The position numbers were made by a program, and so were the translations under genes. Below are positions 26,470 to 35,515 of a DNA stretch of 64,000 nt, piece by piece (the first letter of the stretch is position 1; every line of letters begins with the position of its first letter). The DNA is taken from assembly GCA_030150045.1 (NCBI GenBank), contig JASLGM010000027.1, forward strand, positions 62,001 to 126,000. The letters run 5' to 3'. The notes below the pieces were generated by a model. That model saw only the letters and a list, made by a program, of their open reading frames with translations, ran no database searches and was not told the origin of the DNA. This DNA comes from Taishania sp. GTDB lineage: Bacteria > Bacteroidota > Bacteroidia > Flavobacteriales_D > Crocinitomicaceae.

Positions 26470-28296
26470 TTAGCCCACCATTGTAGTATCATTAGGATAC
26501 TTATAGTTTCTACTTAACATTTTCTTACTTAACAAATAGGCCAATGTCAATGTTCCTACCCGTCCTACCCACATGCTTACACACAGGATAATTTTTCCAT
26601 TATTTGATAATTCCGAAGTCATTCCCGTTGATAAACCAACGGTACTTAAAGCAGAAACTTGTTCCAGAATAAAATCTGTCAAAGTATATTTTCCGCTATA
26701 CAACAACTGTCCGTCTGTAATAGAGAGTGCAAAGATACCGATTAAATTACCTAATGCAAAAAATATTAGAATGGCATACGCTTTTAAAACAATGTCAATT
26801 GGAATCGTACGGTGAAACAATTCTACATTTTTCTTCCCACGTACAATTGCAATCATCGAAGCATAAATAACCCCAAAAGAAGAGGTTCGGATTCCTCCAC
26901 CAGTTGAACCGGAACTTGCCCCCACAAACATTAAGAACATAAAGATAATCAAAACAGGCATTTGCAAAATACCAATAGGCATTATCGTAAAACCTCCATT
27001 CCTTGTCGTCATCGACATGAATATACTTCGATTAAGCTGCTCCAACAAAGGCACTCCTTTCAGCGTATGATTGTATTCAAAAATAAAGAATATGATAGTC
27101 CCAAGTACCAGTAGCAATATCGTAAAGTATAATGATATTTTCGTTCCAAAAGCCAAGCCTTTCCAAGGGTAAAGCATTCGCTCTCTTAATTTCTCTCTTG
27201 AAAACATATCGAAAAGATAAATCATCCCAAATCCTCCGAAAAATATCAAGGCCGAAGTAACTAATAAGACAAAATTATTATCGACTACATTATGGTTCAT
27301 ATATCCATTTGTAAAGATGGAAAAACCAGCATTATTAAACGCAGAAATACTATGAAAGATAGAATAATAAAAACGGTCAGAGACAGACGAAAAAACGCCC
27401 TTATTACCAAAACCTATAAACAATCCTATCGCGCCTATAATTTCAATCGCTGTTGACCATTTCACAATACGGGCAAGCATAGTCGTATCATTCATGGAAT
27501 CGCGATTGACAAAGTCTTCAATCACTTGATGGTATTTCACACTCACCCCAAACTTTGCTATGATCAAGGTTAAAGCTCCAAACGCAATAATATTCAACCC
27601 ACCAATCTTAACCAATCCCAACATCACCAATTGACCTTTGAACGTTAATATTGTTGGTACATCAATCGTTGAAAGTCCTGTAACACTAACGCAAGATACC
27701 GCTGTAAACAACGCGTCAATAAATGGTAATCCATTTTTTACCGTACTCATTTCAGGCAACATCAAAAGACCTGTCCCAATGACAATAAGTAACAATATAC
27801 TTGACATAAACAAGAAGGCGGGATGAACCTTCAGCCAAGGTTTAAAATTCTGTTTACTAATCAATCCATTAATAAAATAAGCAAAAAGTGCAAACTGAGA
27901 CATAATGATGGAGAAATCAATATAATCGTCAAAACCATACCTTTTAAAAATGGAATCAAAAAGCAGTGTCCCAAAAAGGTTATAACTCACTCCCTCTAAG
28001 GAAAGGAACAAAATAACCAGTGTCCGTCCCCAATTTTTCTTAAAAAAAGACTTAAGATCAAAATCATATAAAATATGAACTAAAAATCTCAAGATATAAA
28101 ATGCAAATGAAAATTGAATGGCATTAAATGCTGTCGCTTTTTCGAGAGTGGATAAAGGAAATCCATAATAATAAATCATCAACCCAAAACAAAGGATAGA
28201 TACAAACGCGTTTAAGACTGAAAAAACCTTTAGAACAGGCTCCTTCGAATCATAAATGGTAAGATTTACTTTTTCTCTAAAATCGCGATAGTTCAT
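26470..28296 (-). CDS. TrkH/KtrB-family potassium uptake membrane subunit
   Basis: The 608-residue protein has about 12 hydrophobic segments arranged as repeated pore modules with filter-type sequences SCVSVTGLST, AFNNAGFSIF, TTRNGGFTI and ALSTVGLSTG. This is the K+-translocating subunit of Trk/Ktr systems. The N-terminal extension of about 150 residues is longer than in KtrB. No RCK-type TrkA/KtrA regulator is in the window. Its ATG overlaps the heptose kinase stop (TAATG). Confidence 0.88.
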   Translation of the reverse strand: MNYRDFREKVNLTIYDSKEPVLKVFSVLNAFVSILCFGLMIYYYGFPLSTLEKATAFNAIQFSFAFYILRFLVHILYDFDLKSFFKKNWGRTLVILFLSLEGVSYNLFGTLLFDSIFKRYGFDDYIDFSIIMSQFALFAYFINGLISKQNFKPWLKVHPAFLFMSSILLLIVIGTGLLMLPEMSTVKNGLPFIDALFTAVSCVSVTGLSTIDVPTILTFKGQLVMLGLVKIGGLNIIAFGALTLIIAKFGVSVKYHQVIEDFVNRDSMNDTTMLARIVKWSTAIEIIGAIGLFIGFGNKGVFSSVSDRFYYSIFHSISAFNNAGFSIFTNGYMNHNVVDNNFVLLVTSALIFFGGFGMIYLFDMFSREKLRERMLYPWKGLAFGTKISLYFTILLLVLGTIIFFIFEYNHTLKGVPLLEQLNRSIFMSMTTRNGGFTIMPIGILQMPVLIIFMFLMFVGASSGSTGGGIRTSSFGVIYASMIAIVRGKKNVELFHRTIPIDIVLKAYAILIFFALGNLIGIFALSITDGQLLYSGKYTLTDFILEQVSALSTVGLSTGMTSELSNNGKIILCVSMWVGRVGTLTLAYLLSKKMLSRNYKYPNDTTMVG

Positions 28297-29282
28297 TAGT
28301 GAACCAATTTAGCTGTTTCTTTTAACAATCGTTCTTTATCTACAGAAACAACTCCCGTTTCCTCACACACTAAGCCTCCCGCCAAATTTGCTATTTGAGC
28401 AATATAAGATACATCTAGCCCAATTGCCAAACACAAAGTAGCAACTGAAATTACGGTATCTCCAGCTCCACTGACATCAGCAATATTTCTTAAATGCGCT
28501 GGAAAATGATATTTCGTTTCTCCTTCTTTAATGAAAACTCCAAACTCAGACAAGGTTATCAAACTGATCTTATTTTGTAACTGTGTTTCTAATTCGTCGA
28601 CAGCAAGAAGTAAAGAACTAGGGGCATTCACCATATCCACCTCTTTACCAACTCCTTCTACCAATTCTTTTAAATTTGGTTTGAACAAAGTCACTCCTTT
28701 ATAATCAAAAAACTGATCTTTCTTTGGATCTACCGTTGTGGGAATCTTTTTTTGTTGACAAATGGAAATAATGCGTTGAATAACATTTGGCGTCAACACA
28801 CCTTTGTTATAATCTTCAAAAATCACGGCATCTAACCCTTGTTCTGAAAGCGTCATGAATCCGGTAACTAATGCTTCTTCTTCTTCTGTAGATAATAAAT
28901 TTGTTTGTTCGGAATCAATACGAACAAGTTGTTGATTATTGCCTAAAACACGTGTTTTCACTGTTGTTATTCGGTTATCACTTTGTACAATCCCTTGACT
29001 TGATATTCCCGAATGTGCAAATAAATCTAGCATAATTTCGCCATACTTATCTTTTCCAACAACAGTACACATAATTGGAGAAGCACCAAGTGCCAACAAG
29101 TTCATTGCTACATTGGCTGCCCCTCCTAAACGATCTTCTTCTTGTTTCAAATTAACAATGGGAACTGGCGCTTCTGGGCTGATACGAGTTACTTTCCCTA
29201 CGAGGTAAGCATCAATCATCACATCTCCAACAACGGCAATCTTTAAGCCATTAAATTTTTGAAACAAATTTTTGAAATCCAT
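28296..29282 (-). CDS. rfaE1: D-glycero-beta-D-manno-heptose-7-phosphate kinase (RfaE domain I)
   Basis: This 328-residue PfkB-family kinase contains GGAANVAMNLLALG and the C-terminal anion-hole/catalytic motif DVSGAGDTVIS. The beginning (LKIAVVGDVMIDAYLVGKV) matches RfaE/HldE domain I, which phosphorylates heptose 7-phosphate at C1 for ADP-heptose and LPS core. Domain II (nucleotidyltransferase) is absent, so it would be a separate gene. Both neighbours overlap it by one base. Another PfkB sugar kinase is possible but less likely. Confidence 0.82.
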   Translation of the reverse strand: MDFKNLFQKFNGLKIAVVGDVMIDAYLVGKVTRISPEAPVPIVNLKQEEDRLGGAANVAMNLLALGASPIMCTVVGKDKYGEIMLDLFAHSGISSQGIVQSDNRITTVKTRVLGNNQQLVRIDSEQTNLLSTEEEEALVTGFMTLSEQGLDAVIFEDYNKGVLTPNVIQRIISICQQKKIPTTVDPKKDQFFDYKGVTLFKPNLKELVEGVGKEVDMVNAPSSLLLAVDELETQLQNKISLITLSEFGVFIKEGETKYHFPAHLRNIADVSGAGDTVISVATLCLAIGLDVSYIAQIANLAGGLVCEETGVVSVDKERLLKETAKLVH

Positions 29283-30475
29283 TATTTTAATTTTTCCAAA
29301 GCCTCTTTTACTCTACGTAATGCTTCCGTTAATATTTCTTCTGATGTAGCATAGGAAATACGAATACATTTAGCATTTCCAAATGCCTCACCTGTTACTA
29401 AAGCAACATTAGCTTCACTTAACAAGTACATACATAAATCTTCTGCTGAAGTAATTACCTTGTCTCCGAAAGACTTCCCGATAAAATACGAAATATCTGG
29501 GAAAACATAAAATGCACCTCCAGGAACATTGGTTTTTACCCCTTCCATTTCATTCAACAATCGCAATACCAAATCACGTCGCCCTTTGAAAGCCTTAATC
29601 ATATCTTTTAGCACAGCTGTATCTGCATTAACAGCAGCGATTGTTGCTCTTTGTGCTATAGAATTTGTCCCAGACGTAAACTGTCCTTGCATCTTTGTAC
29701 AAGCATCAGCTATATACTGTGGTGCGCCAATGTAACCAATTCTCCAACCTGTCATTGCCCAAGCTTTTGACACACCATTGATGGTTACTACTTGATCATA
29801 CACATCTTCAAATTGAGCTAAACTTTCATGTTCACCGATGAAATTAATATGCTCATAAATCTCATCACACAAGGCAACCATGTTCGGGTGTTCTACTAAA
29901 ACATCCGCAAGACCTCTCAACTCTTCTTTACTATAAACCGATCCCGTCGGATTACAAGGCGTAGAAAAAATAAGCATTTTAGTATTTGGTGTTATTGCTG
30001 AACGCAATAAGTCTCCTGTCACTTTAAAATCAGATTCCATTCCTGCCTCTATAATAACTGGAATCCCCTCTGCTAATTTTACAATTTCAACATAAGAAAC
30101 CCAATATGGGGCAGGAATTATAACCTCGTCCCCTGGATTTATTAAACTTAAAACCAAATTGGCAATAGATTGCTTTGCTCCAGTAGAAACAACAATTTGA
30201 TTTTTAGAATAAGTCAATCCATTATCACGCTTGAACTTCGCAGCAATTGCTTCACGTAAATCATCGTATCCCGGAACCGGTGTGTAATTTGTATAATTGT
30301 CGTTCATTGCTTGAACGGCAGCTTCTTTAATAAAATCAGGAGTTGGGAAATCGGGCTCTCCAAGACTTAAAGAGATAATATCTCTCCCTTGTGCCTTCAA
30401 CTCACGGCTCAACCTTGACATTGCCAATGTAGCCGATTCTTCCATATTATTTATACGATCCGAAAGTTCTGTCAT
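29282..30475 (-). CDS. Class I/II PLP aminotransferase (aspartate aminotransferase-like)
   Basis: The 397-residue fold-type I enzyme has the PLP lysine in GVSKAWAMTGWRIGY, TPCNPTGSVY and a C-terminal CIRISYATS with the substrate-binding arginine. It is closest to AspAT subgroup 1b, moving amino groups between aspartate or aromatic amino acids and 2-oxoglutarate. It is the first gene of a six-gene minus operon and is preceded by two adjacent -7 elements. Confidence 0.9.
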   Translation of the reverse strand: MTELSDRINNMEESATLAMSRLSRELKAQGRDIISLSLGEPDFPTPDFIKEAAVQAMNDNYTNYTPVPGYDDLREAIAAKFKRDNGLTYSKNQIVVSTGAKQSIANLVLSLINPGDEVIIPAPYWVSYVEIVKLAEGIPVIIEAGMESDFKVTGDLLRSAITPNTKMLIFSTPCNPTGSVYSKEELRGLADVLVEHPNMVALCDEIYEHINFIGEHESLAQFEDVYDQVVTINGVSKAWAMTGWRIGYIGAPQYIADACTKMQGQFTSGTNSIAQRATIAAVNADTAVLKDMIKAFKGRRDLVLRLLNEMEGVKTNVPGGAFYVFPDISYFIGKSFGDKVITSAEDLCMYLLSEANVALVTGEAFGNAKCIRISYATSEEILTEALRRVKEALEKLK

Positions 30476-30495
30476 CGTTCTTGATTTAAAAATAA

Positions 30496-30511
30496 CAAAT
30501 CTACAAATCTA
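30496..30511 (-). promoter_or_regulatory. Two abutting -7 elements upstream of the aminotransferase operon
   Basis: The plus strand reads CAAATCTACAAATCTA, which is two back-to-back copies of TAGATTTG (exact TAnnTTTG) on the minus strand, 20 and 28 bases before the ATG. They would give two starts eight bases apart, or be a tandem binding site. Confidence 0.5.
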
Positions 30512-30616
30512 AAGAAGTATTATGCTATTGTTCTAAGAATAAATTTAACATAATTAGAGGTGTAATAACTGTAAACGCAATTTAATTCGCACGAAAACAC
30601 TATTTTCGTAATTAAG

Positions 30617-31435
30617 ATGGATACAGAAAAGTTTATCGATATTGAAAAATTAATCGCTTCAAAAAATAAGCGATTAGCTCAACTTACGCCATGGTTTATC
30701 CTACGTTACTTAAAACGTATTTTACACCAAGACGAAATCAACGCCTTCATTGAAAGCGCTAAAGACAAAAAAAATGAAGATTTTTGCACCGAAGTAATTG
30801 AGCAATTTAATATCAATGTAGAAATCACAGGTCAACAAAATCTACCTGCAAATGGTGGAGTAATTTTGGCGATGAATCACCCACTTGGCGGAATGGATGC
30901 CATGGCTGTCGTACACGCTTTAAGAGGAATCAGAACCGATTTCCAATTTATTGTAAACGACTTGTTACTCCATCTCACCAACTTAAACGGTATCTTTGTC
31001 GGTGTAAATAAACACGGTAAAAATGACAAGCAATTTCACGCTCAATTAGAAGAGTTATTCTCTTCCGACAAAGCAATAGGCATTTTTCCTGCAGGATTGG
31101 TCAGTAGAAAAAAGAAAGGAAAAGTGGAAGATCTAGAATGGAAAAAAACATTCGTAAAATACGCAAAACGATACCAAAAACCAGTTATTCCTATTCATAT
31201 TGAAGGTGAATTAACGCCCTTTTTCTATCGCCTGTCAAATTTTAGATCAGCACTCAGCATTAAAGCCAATCTTGAAATGCTCTATTTATCTGATGAATTA
31301 CACTTACAAAAAAATAAAACAATACGAATAACCGTTGGTAAACCCATAACACTTTCAACTTATGCAAACTTGAAAGACCAAGAAATAGCACATGAAATAA
31401 AAAAAGAAGTTTACCATTTAGTTCAAAAGAAATAA
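30617..31435 (+). CDS. glsA: Glycine-lipid O-acyltransferase GlsA-like (PlsC family)
   Basis: This 272-residue acyltransferase has the catalytic NHPLGGMD (NHx4-5D), FVGVNKHGK and FPAGLVSR motifs of the PlsC/OlsA family. Next to a GNAT-type N-acyltransferase six bases downstream, it matches the glsB-glsA pair of Bacteroidota, in which GlsB acylates glycine and GlsA adds a second acyl chain to make glycine lipids. It lacks clear membrane spans and is probably peripheral to the inner membrane. A generic glycerophosphate acyltransferase is the alternative. Confidence 0.78.
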   Translation: MDTEKFIDIEKLIASKNKRLAQLTPWFILRYLKRILHQDEINAFIESAKDKKNEDFCTEVIEQFNINVEITGQQNLPANGGVILAMNHPLGGMDAMAVVHALRGIRTDFQFIVNDLLLHLTNLNGIFVGVNKHGKNDKQFHAQLEELFSSDKAIGIFPAGLVSRKKKGKVEDLEWKKTFVKYAKRYQKPVIPIHIEGELTPFFYRLSNFRSALSIKANLEMLYLSDELHLQKNKTIRITVGKPITLSTYANLKDQEIAHEIKKEVYHLVQKK

Positions 31436-31441
31436 TAAATA

Positions 31442-32362
31442 ATGAAAGATATAATTCAGCCCATAGCAAGAGAATTATTGAAGCAAGAGCTTAACAAAGA
31501 AACGTTTGTAAGAAATACACGCAAAGGTGGTAATGAAATATACATCGTCAACCAACACAATGCGCCAAATGTCTTACAAGAAATAGGTCGTTTAAGGGAA
31601 GTAACGTTTCGGGCATCAGGCGGAGGAACAGGAAACCCAATCGATTTAGATGAATTTGATACCAACGAGACCTGTTACGAACAACTGATAGTTTGGTCGC
31701 CAGAAGACGAGGAAATTGTAGGTGGGTACCGTTTTATACTATGCAACAAAGCATTGATTAATGGAGAATTACACCTTTCTACCACACATTATTTTGATTT
31801 CAATCAAAGTTTCATCGAGAAGTACATTCCATACACGATCGAGTTGGGAAGAAGCTGGGTGCAACCCAATTTTCAACCTTCTGTTGATGCCCGAAAAGGA
31901 CTCTTTGCACTTGACAATATCTGGGATGGTCTTGGCGCGCTGATTGTACTCAATCCTGACATGAAATATTTTTTCGGTAAGGTGACTATGTACCCTACAT
32001 TCAACACAGATGCACGAAATTATTTATTAAATTTCTTGAATCATCATTTCCCTGACAACGAACATTTGTTGGAGCCAATAACCCCATTAGAATACCCGAT
32101 TAATCTTACGTTTAAAGAGGATACGACAACGGAAGCTGACTACAAAGATGCCTTTAAAAAATTGAACAGCTACGTGCGTGAAAAAGGAGAAAACATTCCG
32201 CCTTTGGTGAACATTTATATGAATCTTTCCCCGAGTATGAAAACCTTCGGAACAGCAGTTAATCATGATTTTGGAAGCGTTGAAGAAACAGGCATTTTAG
32301 TGACTATTTCTGATATTTACGAAGAAAAGAAAAGCCGTCATATAGAGAGTTTTTACGAATAA
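31442..32362 (+). CDS. glsB: Glycine N-acyltransferase GlsB-like (OlsB/hemolysin-type GNAT)
   Basis: The 306-residue protein resembles OlsB-type N-acyltransferases: LREVTFRASGGGTGNPIDLD, EEIVGGYRFILC and ELGRSWVQPNF are the family-like motifs. In Bacteroidota such proteins use acyl-ACP to N-acylate glycine, the first step of glycine lipid (and related flavolipin) synthesis. It follows glsA by six bases. Repeat copy C begins 70 bases after its stop. Confidence 0.8.
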   Translation: MKDIIQPIARELLKQELNKETFVRNTRKGGNEIYIVNQHNAPNVLQEIGRLREVTFRASGGGTGNPIDLDEFDTNETCYEQLIVWSPEDEEIVGGYRFILCNKALINGELHLSTTHYFDFNQSFIEKYIPYTIELGRSWVQPNFQPSVDARKGLFALDNIWDGLGALIVLNPDMKYFFGKVTMYPTFNTDARNYLLNFLNHHFPDNEHLLEPITPLEYPINLTFKEDTTTEADYKDAFKKLNSYVREKGENIPPLVNIYMNLSPSMKTFGTAVNHDFGSVEETGILVTISDIYEEKKSRHIESFYE

Positions 32363-32432
32363 TACACGGCTCAAAACACACATTTCCAAAGAGATCCTGG
32401 CGTATTGCCGGGATTTTTTATTTTCTATATGA

Positions 32433-32704
32433 CCCGCGTTAGGGATAGCAGCGGCATCCTTTTTTGTTGACAAGTTTCTTGGCAACGAAAAAGATAGAGC
32501 GAAAAGCCCGACCTCATAGGGGAAACGCCCAAAAGATAAAGAAACAAATTTATTTTTTTTGGCAGCCTTAACGGTCTACGCGCTTTAGTGTCCATCCGCA
32601 AAATGGTGCATCAGCTGCTTGCCACGTGCTTCCTTTGGTCGCAGTGTCAACCTAGCATTTACTCCTTTTGCGTTCTGCCCAGCTAACACGCTCCTCCCGG
32701 GCTG
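32433..32704 (+). repeat. Dispersed structured repeat, copy C
   Basis: This full copy runs from CCCGCGTTAGGGATAGCAGC to CCCGGGCTGA. Helix 1 is CTTTTTTGTTG with CAACGAAAAAG. Helix 2 is minimal (CCTC-ATA-GGGG) between GCCCGACC and AAACGCCC. Helix 3 is CGCAAAA with TTTTGCG. The 3' blocks GGCAGCC, CCACGTGCTTCC and GGTCGCAGTG are conserved. Confidence 0.87.
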
Positions 32705-32751
32705 ATTTTCCGAATCATTTCGCTATCCACACTTCGAAAAACTTAAATAAA

Positions 32752-32780
32752 GGCAATAAAAAAGCCCAATCACCTGGGCC
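32752..32780 (-). terminator. Terminator of the sigma-factor gene
   Basis: On the minus strand GCCCA pairs with TGGGC, followed directly by a T-run. The stem is short. Confidence 0.55.
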
Positions 32781-32879
32781 TTTGGTATTTAATAATGACA
32801 ATTCTTGGTTTTGGAATTATCACTTGTTCTTTTTTATTATTGATTTCAAATTCTCTTTTCAGATCTCATTCAAACGAAT

Positions 32880-33476
32880 CTAATACTCAGTAACCATTTG
32901 GTGTTTTTCAATCAACTTACGAATATTAATCAAGGCATAACGCATACGTCCAAGCGCAGTGTTTATGCTGATTCCTTCTGTATCTGCAATTTCCTTAAAG
33001 CTCATATCTTGATACAAACGTTGCATTACGATTTCACGTTGAACCTCCGGTAAATGATCTAATAAATCAACCATTTGTTGCTTCAATTCATCAAACCCCA
33101 TCTGCTGTTGTACGTTCAATTCGTCCACGCTTAAGGTATGAAACACCGTAAACTCATCGCTTTTAGACGACGATTCGGAAATCATACGAACTTTGTTGGC
33201 TTTGCGAAAGTGGTCAATGACTAAATTATGAGCAATACGCATCGCCCAAGGTAAAAATTTACCTTCCTCGTTATACGTTCCAGCCTTAATCGTTTTAATA
33301 ACTTTTATGAAAGTTTCTTGGAAAATATCTTCTGCTAAAAGCGAATCTTTCACTTTTAAAACAATATAGCGATGCATTTTCGCCTTGTGTCTTAATAAAA
33401 GTACTTCGAATGCTTTTTCGTTACCGCTTGAGTATAACAACACCAATTCGCGATCTTCAAGATGACGTAAAACCAT
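32880..33476 (-). CDS. ECF-type sigma-70 factor
   Basis: The 198-residue protein has region 2 (LAEDIFQETFIKVIK, then PWAMRIAHNLVIDHFRK) and region 4 (LPEVQREIVMQRLYQDMSFKEIA with a helix-turn-helix and GRMRYALINIRK). It has no region 1 or 3, hence the ECF class. No anti-sigma gene is adjacent, so its control is not visible; several unlinked ECF factors of this kind are usual in Bacteroidota. Confidence 0.9.
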   Translation of the reverse strand: MVLRHLEDRELVLLYSSGNEKAFEVLLLRHKAKMHRYIVLKVKDSLLAEDIFQETFIKVIKTIKAGTYNEEGKFLPWAMRIAHNLVIDHFRKANKVRMISESSSKSDEFTVFHTLSVDELNVQQQMGFDELKQQMVDLLDHLPEVQREIVMQRLYQDMSFKEIADTEGISINTALGRMRYALINIRKLIEKHQMVTEY

Positions 33477-33636
33477 ATTACTCTTCTGTTATTTAATAAA
33501 ATCTTAATAAAAAAAAGTAAAAGTCTTACTATACGCGTCTTGTTTTTAGAGTGTTATTTTGGCTAAAATTAACTGTATTTTTATAATAAACAACTTTTTT
33601 CTGCAAATAAATAGTTAGACTAACCTAACTTATATA

Positions 33637-33644
33637 TATATTTG
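33637..33644 (+). promoter_or_regulatory. -7 promoter element of the ZIP transporter
   Basis: TATATTTG is an exact TAnnTTTG, 21 bases before the ATG at 33666. A TTG inside it (33642) opens the same frame but should not be taken as the start. Confidence 0.55.
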
Positions 33645-33665
33645 CACCCTACAAAAAGATTAGAC

Positions 33666-34490
33666 ATGCATCAATTGGTACAATTTTTTAAGGACATGGA
33701 TCCCGTTTTAGCCGCATTAATTGCGACAACCTTTACTTGGTTGGTTACCGCTGCGGGCGCTGCTATGGTCTTCTTTTTCAAAACCATTCACCGTGGAATT
33801 CTAGATGCGATGCTTGGTTTTACAGGTGGTGTGATGGTTGCTGCGAGTTTTTGGTCGCTATTAAGTCCAGCAATTGAGCAATCTGAAAAAACTTATCCTC
33901 CAGGTTGGACATGGGTTCCGGCAGCTGTTGGTTTCTTGGTCGGTGCTTTATTCCTTTATGTATTGGATAAGAAAATGCCTCATTTGCATTTGAATTTTGA
34001 GAAAAATGAATCTGAGGGTATGAAAACCCAATTACATCATACCACACTTATGGTTATTGCTATTACATTACACAATATTCCTGAAGGCCTAGCGGTTGGT
34101 GTATTATTTGGTGCTGCGGCGACGGGTATGGAAGAAGCTTGGATTGCAGCGATTACATTGGCTATTGGAATTGGAATTCAAAACTTTCCAGAAGGATTTG
34201 CGGTTGCTGTTCCTTTGCGGAGAGCTGGATTTTCACGTAAAAAAAGTTTTTTCTACGGACAACTTTCTGCAATTGTAGAACCTATCGCCGGTGTTTTAGG
34301 TGCGGTTGCTGTAATTTATATTGAACCTATTCTACCTTATGCACTTGCTTTTGCTGCAGGTGCAATGATCTATGTGGTTGTGGAAGAAGTTATACCTGAA
34401 ACTCAAAGAGATAAATACACAGATGTGGCCGTTCTTGGTTTTATACTTGGCTTTGTGGTGATGATGGCTTTAGACGTCGGCCTTGGATAA
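33666..34490 (+). CDS. ZIP-family divalent metal transporter
   Basis: The 274-residue membrane protein has about eight hydrophobic segments. TM4 carries TLHNIPEGLAVGV and TM5 carries GIQNFPEGFAVAVPL, the HNxPEG/QNxPEG metal sites of GufA/ZupT-type ZIPs, which import zinc and other divalent cations. I use the ATG at 33666; the longer frame begins inside the promoter element. A possible terminator follows at 34628-34669. Confidence 0.9.
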   Translation: MHQLVQFFKDMDPVLAALIATTFTWLVTAAGAAMVFFFKTIHRGILDAMLGFTGGVMVAASFWSLLSPAIEQSEKTYPPGWTWVPAAVGFLVGALFLYVLDKKMPHLHLNFEKNESEGMKTQLHHTTLMVIAITLHNIPEGLAVGVLFGAAATGMEEAWIAAITLAIGIGIQNFPEGFAVAVPLRRAGFSRKKSFFYGQLSAIVEPIAGVLGAVAVIYIEPILPYALAFAAGAMIYVVVEEVIPETQRDKYTDVAVLGFILGFVVMMALDVGLG

Positions 34491-34627
34491 TCGAAACAAA
34501 AATATTAACATTTTTTTCATTTCAAAAACTGAAAATTATCAGGTTACATAAAAAAATAAACTATCTTTGAATCACTTAAAAGAGCATAACGTTTTTTTGG
34601 GTTTTATAGTTTTAGCATGGTTTAAAG

Positions 34628-34669
34628 AAAGAGGAAAAGAGTACTAAAGATTCATTTCCTCTTTTTTTT
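34628..34669 (+). terminator. Terminator between the ZIP and Nudix genes
   Basis: AAAGAGGAAA pairs with TTTCCTCTTT around a long 17-base loop and is followed by a T-run on the plus strand. Confidence 0.6.
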
Positions 34670-34679
34670 ATCTCAAATA

Positions 34680-35306
34680 TTATTGAAAAATGGCTTTTAA
34701 TTCAGAAAGAATGATGGCTGTGGCTCCCCAAACATGTTTTCCTGCTAAATCAAAATAAGGCACTTCTTTTATCCATTGATTCGTTGAAAGTTTAATGTCT
34801 TTTACTTGCAAAGTGCTCTCTTGCATTAATTCACCTAATGTTGCCTCAACGATCAAAGATACTTCTCGTTCATCCGGAATCAATTGTGGTAGCACATCCA
34901 TAAAAAACAAATACGGTTGAACAGTGAATTGGCTAACAGGAATAATCATTTCAGTCATTTCTAAAAGACATTGCTCCTCGAAGAGTAGAACACCAACCTC
35001 TTCCTTTACCTCCCGAATAGCTGTACACAGCAAATCCGAATCCTCCAGATCTTTTTTCCCACCTGGAAAAGCCATTTGACCACTATGTACCCCTTGATAA
35101 ACAGGTCTTTCAATAAGTAGAAAAGACATTTCGTTTTTAGGATTCGGAAAACAAATTATTCCGACTGCTGCAGAACGATACCCGTCCATATTTGGCAACT
35201 CATACCTTGACATAGGTCTTCCTTTAGGCATTAACAATTGATGAGCAGCAACGCCTGGAAGGTGTTCTAACGTTTTGATTCGTTCTAAAAATGATTGTTT
35301 ATCCAT
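34680..35306 (-). CDS. Nudix hydrolase, CoA pyrophosphatase-like
   Basis: The 208-residue protein has a complete Nudix box, PGGKKDLEDS then AIREVKEEVGV, and the upstream RPVYQGVHSGQMAFPGG that resembles the CoA pyrophosphatase (NudL/PCD1) signature LLTxRSxxLxxHxGQxxFPGG. It probably splits CoA or a similar nucleotide to phosphopantetheine and 3',5'-ADP. It is monocistronic and convergent with the ZIP gene. Confidence 0.85.
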   Translation of the reverse strand: MDKQSFLERIKTLEHLPGVAAHQLLMPKGRPMSRYELPNMDGYRSAAVGIICFPNPKNEMSFLLIERPVYQGVHSGQMAFPGGKKDLEDSDLLCTAIREVKEEVGVLLFEEQCLLEMTEMIIPVSQFTVQPYLFFMDVLPQLIPDEREVSLIVEATLGELMQESTLQVKDIKLSTNQWIKEVPYFDLAGKHVWGATAIILSELKAIFQ

Positions 35307-35477
35307 CTTATTCTACCAATGTCCATTAAAGGTACAGAACTCCTGTGAAAACACAAGACAAATGAAGAAAGAAAAACAAACTACTACTTTGATAAAAACG
35401 ACTTCAAAAACCTATTTATAAGGCTTATTTATTCAAAAATCTGATCTATCTCATTTTTTCATTCCTTGAATAAATTG

Positions 35478-35485
35478 TATATTTG
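35478..35485 (+). promoter_or_regulatory. -7 promoter element of trhO
   Basis: TATATTTG is an exact TAnnTTTG, 30 bases before the ATG at 35516. Confidence 0.5.
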
Positions 35486-35515
35486 CGACATCTTTTTATT
35501 TAAAACTTTCATAGA

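Larger units (their letters stand above)
32363..32879. other. Convergent intergenic gap holding repeat copy C
   Basis: This 517-base gap between glsB and the sigma-factor gene contains repeat copy C (32433-32704) and a terminator for the sigma gene (32752-32780). Between glsB and copy C, GATCCTGGCG-type sequence around 32393-32420 forms a weak hairpin (CCTGGCGTATTGCCGG) followed by a T-run and could terminate glsB. No gene is visible. Confidence 0.6.
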
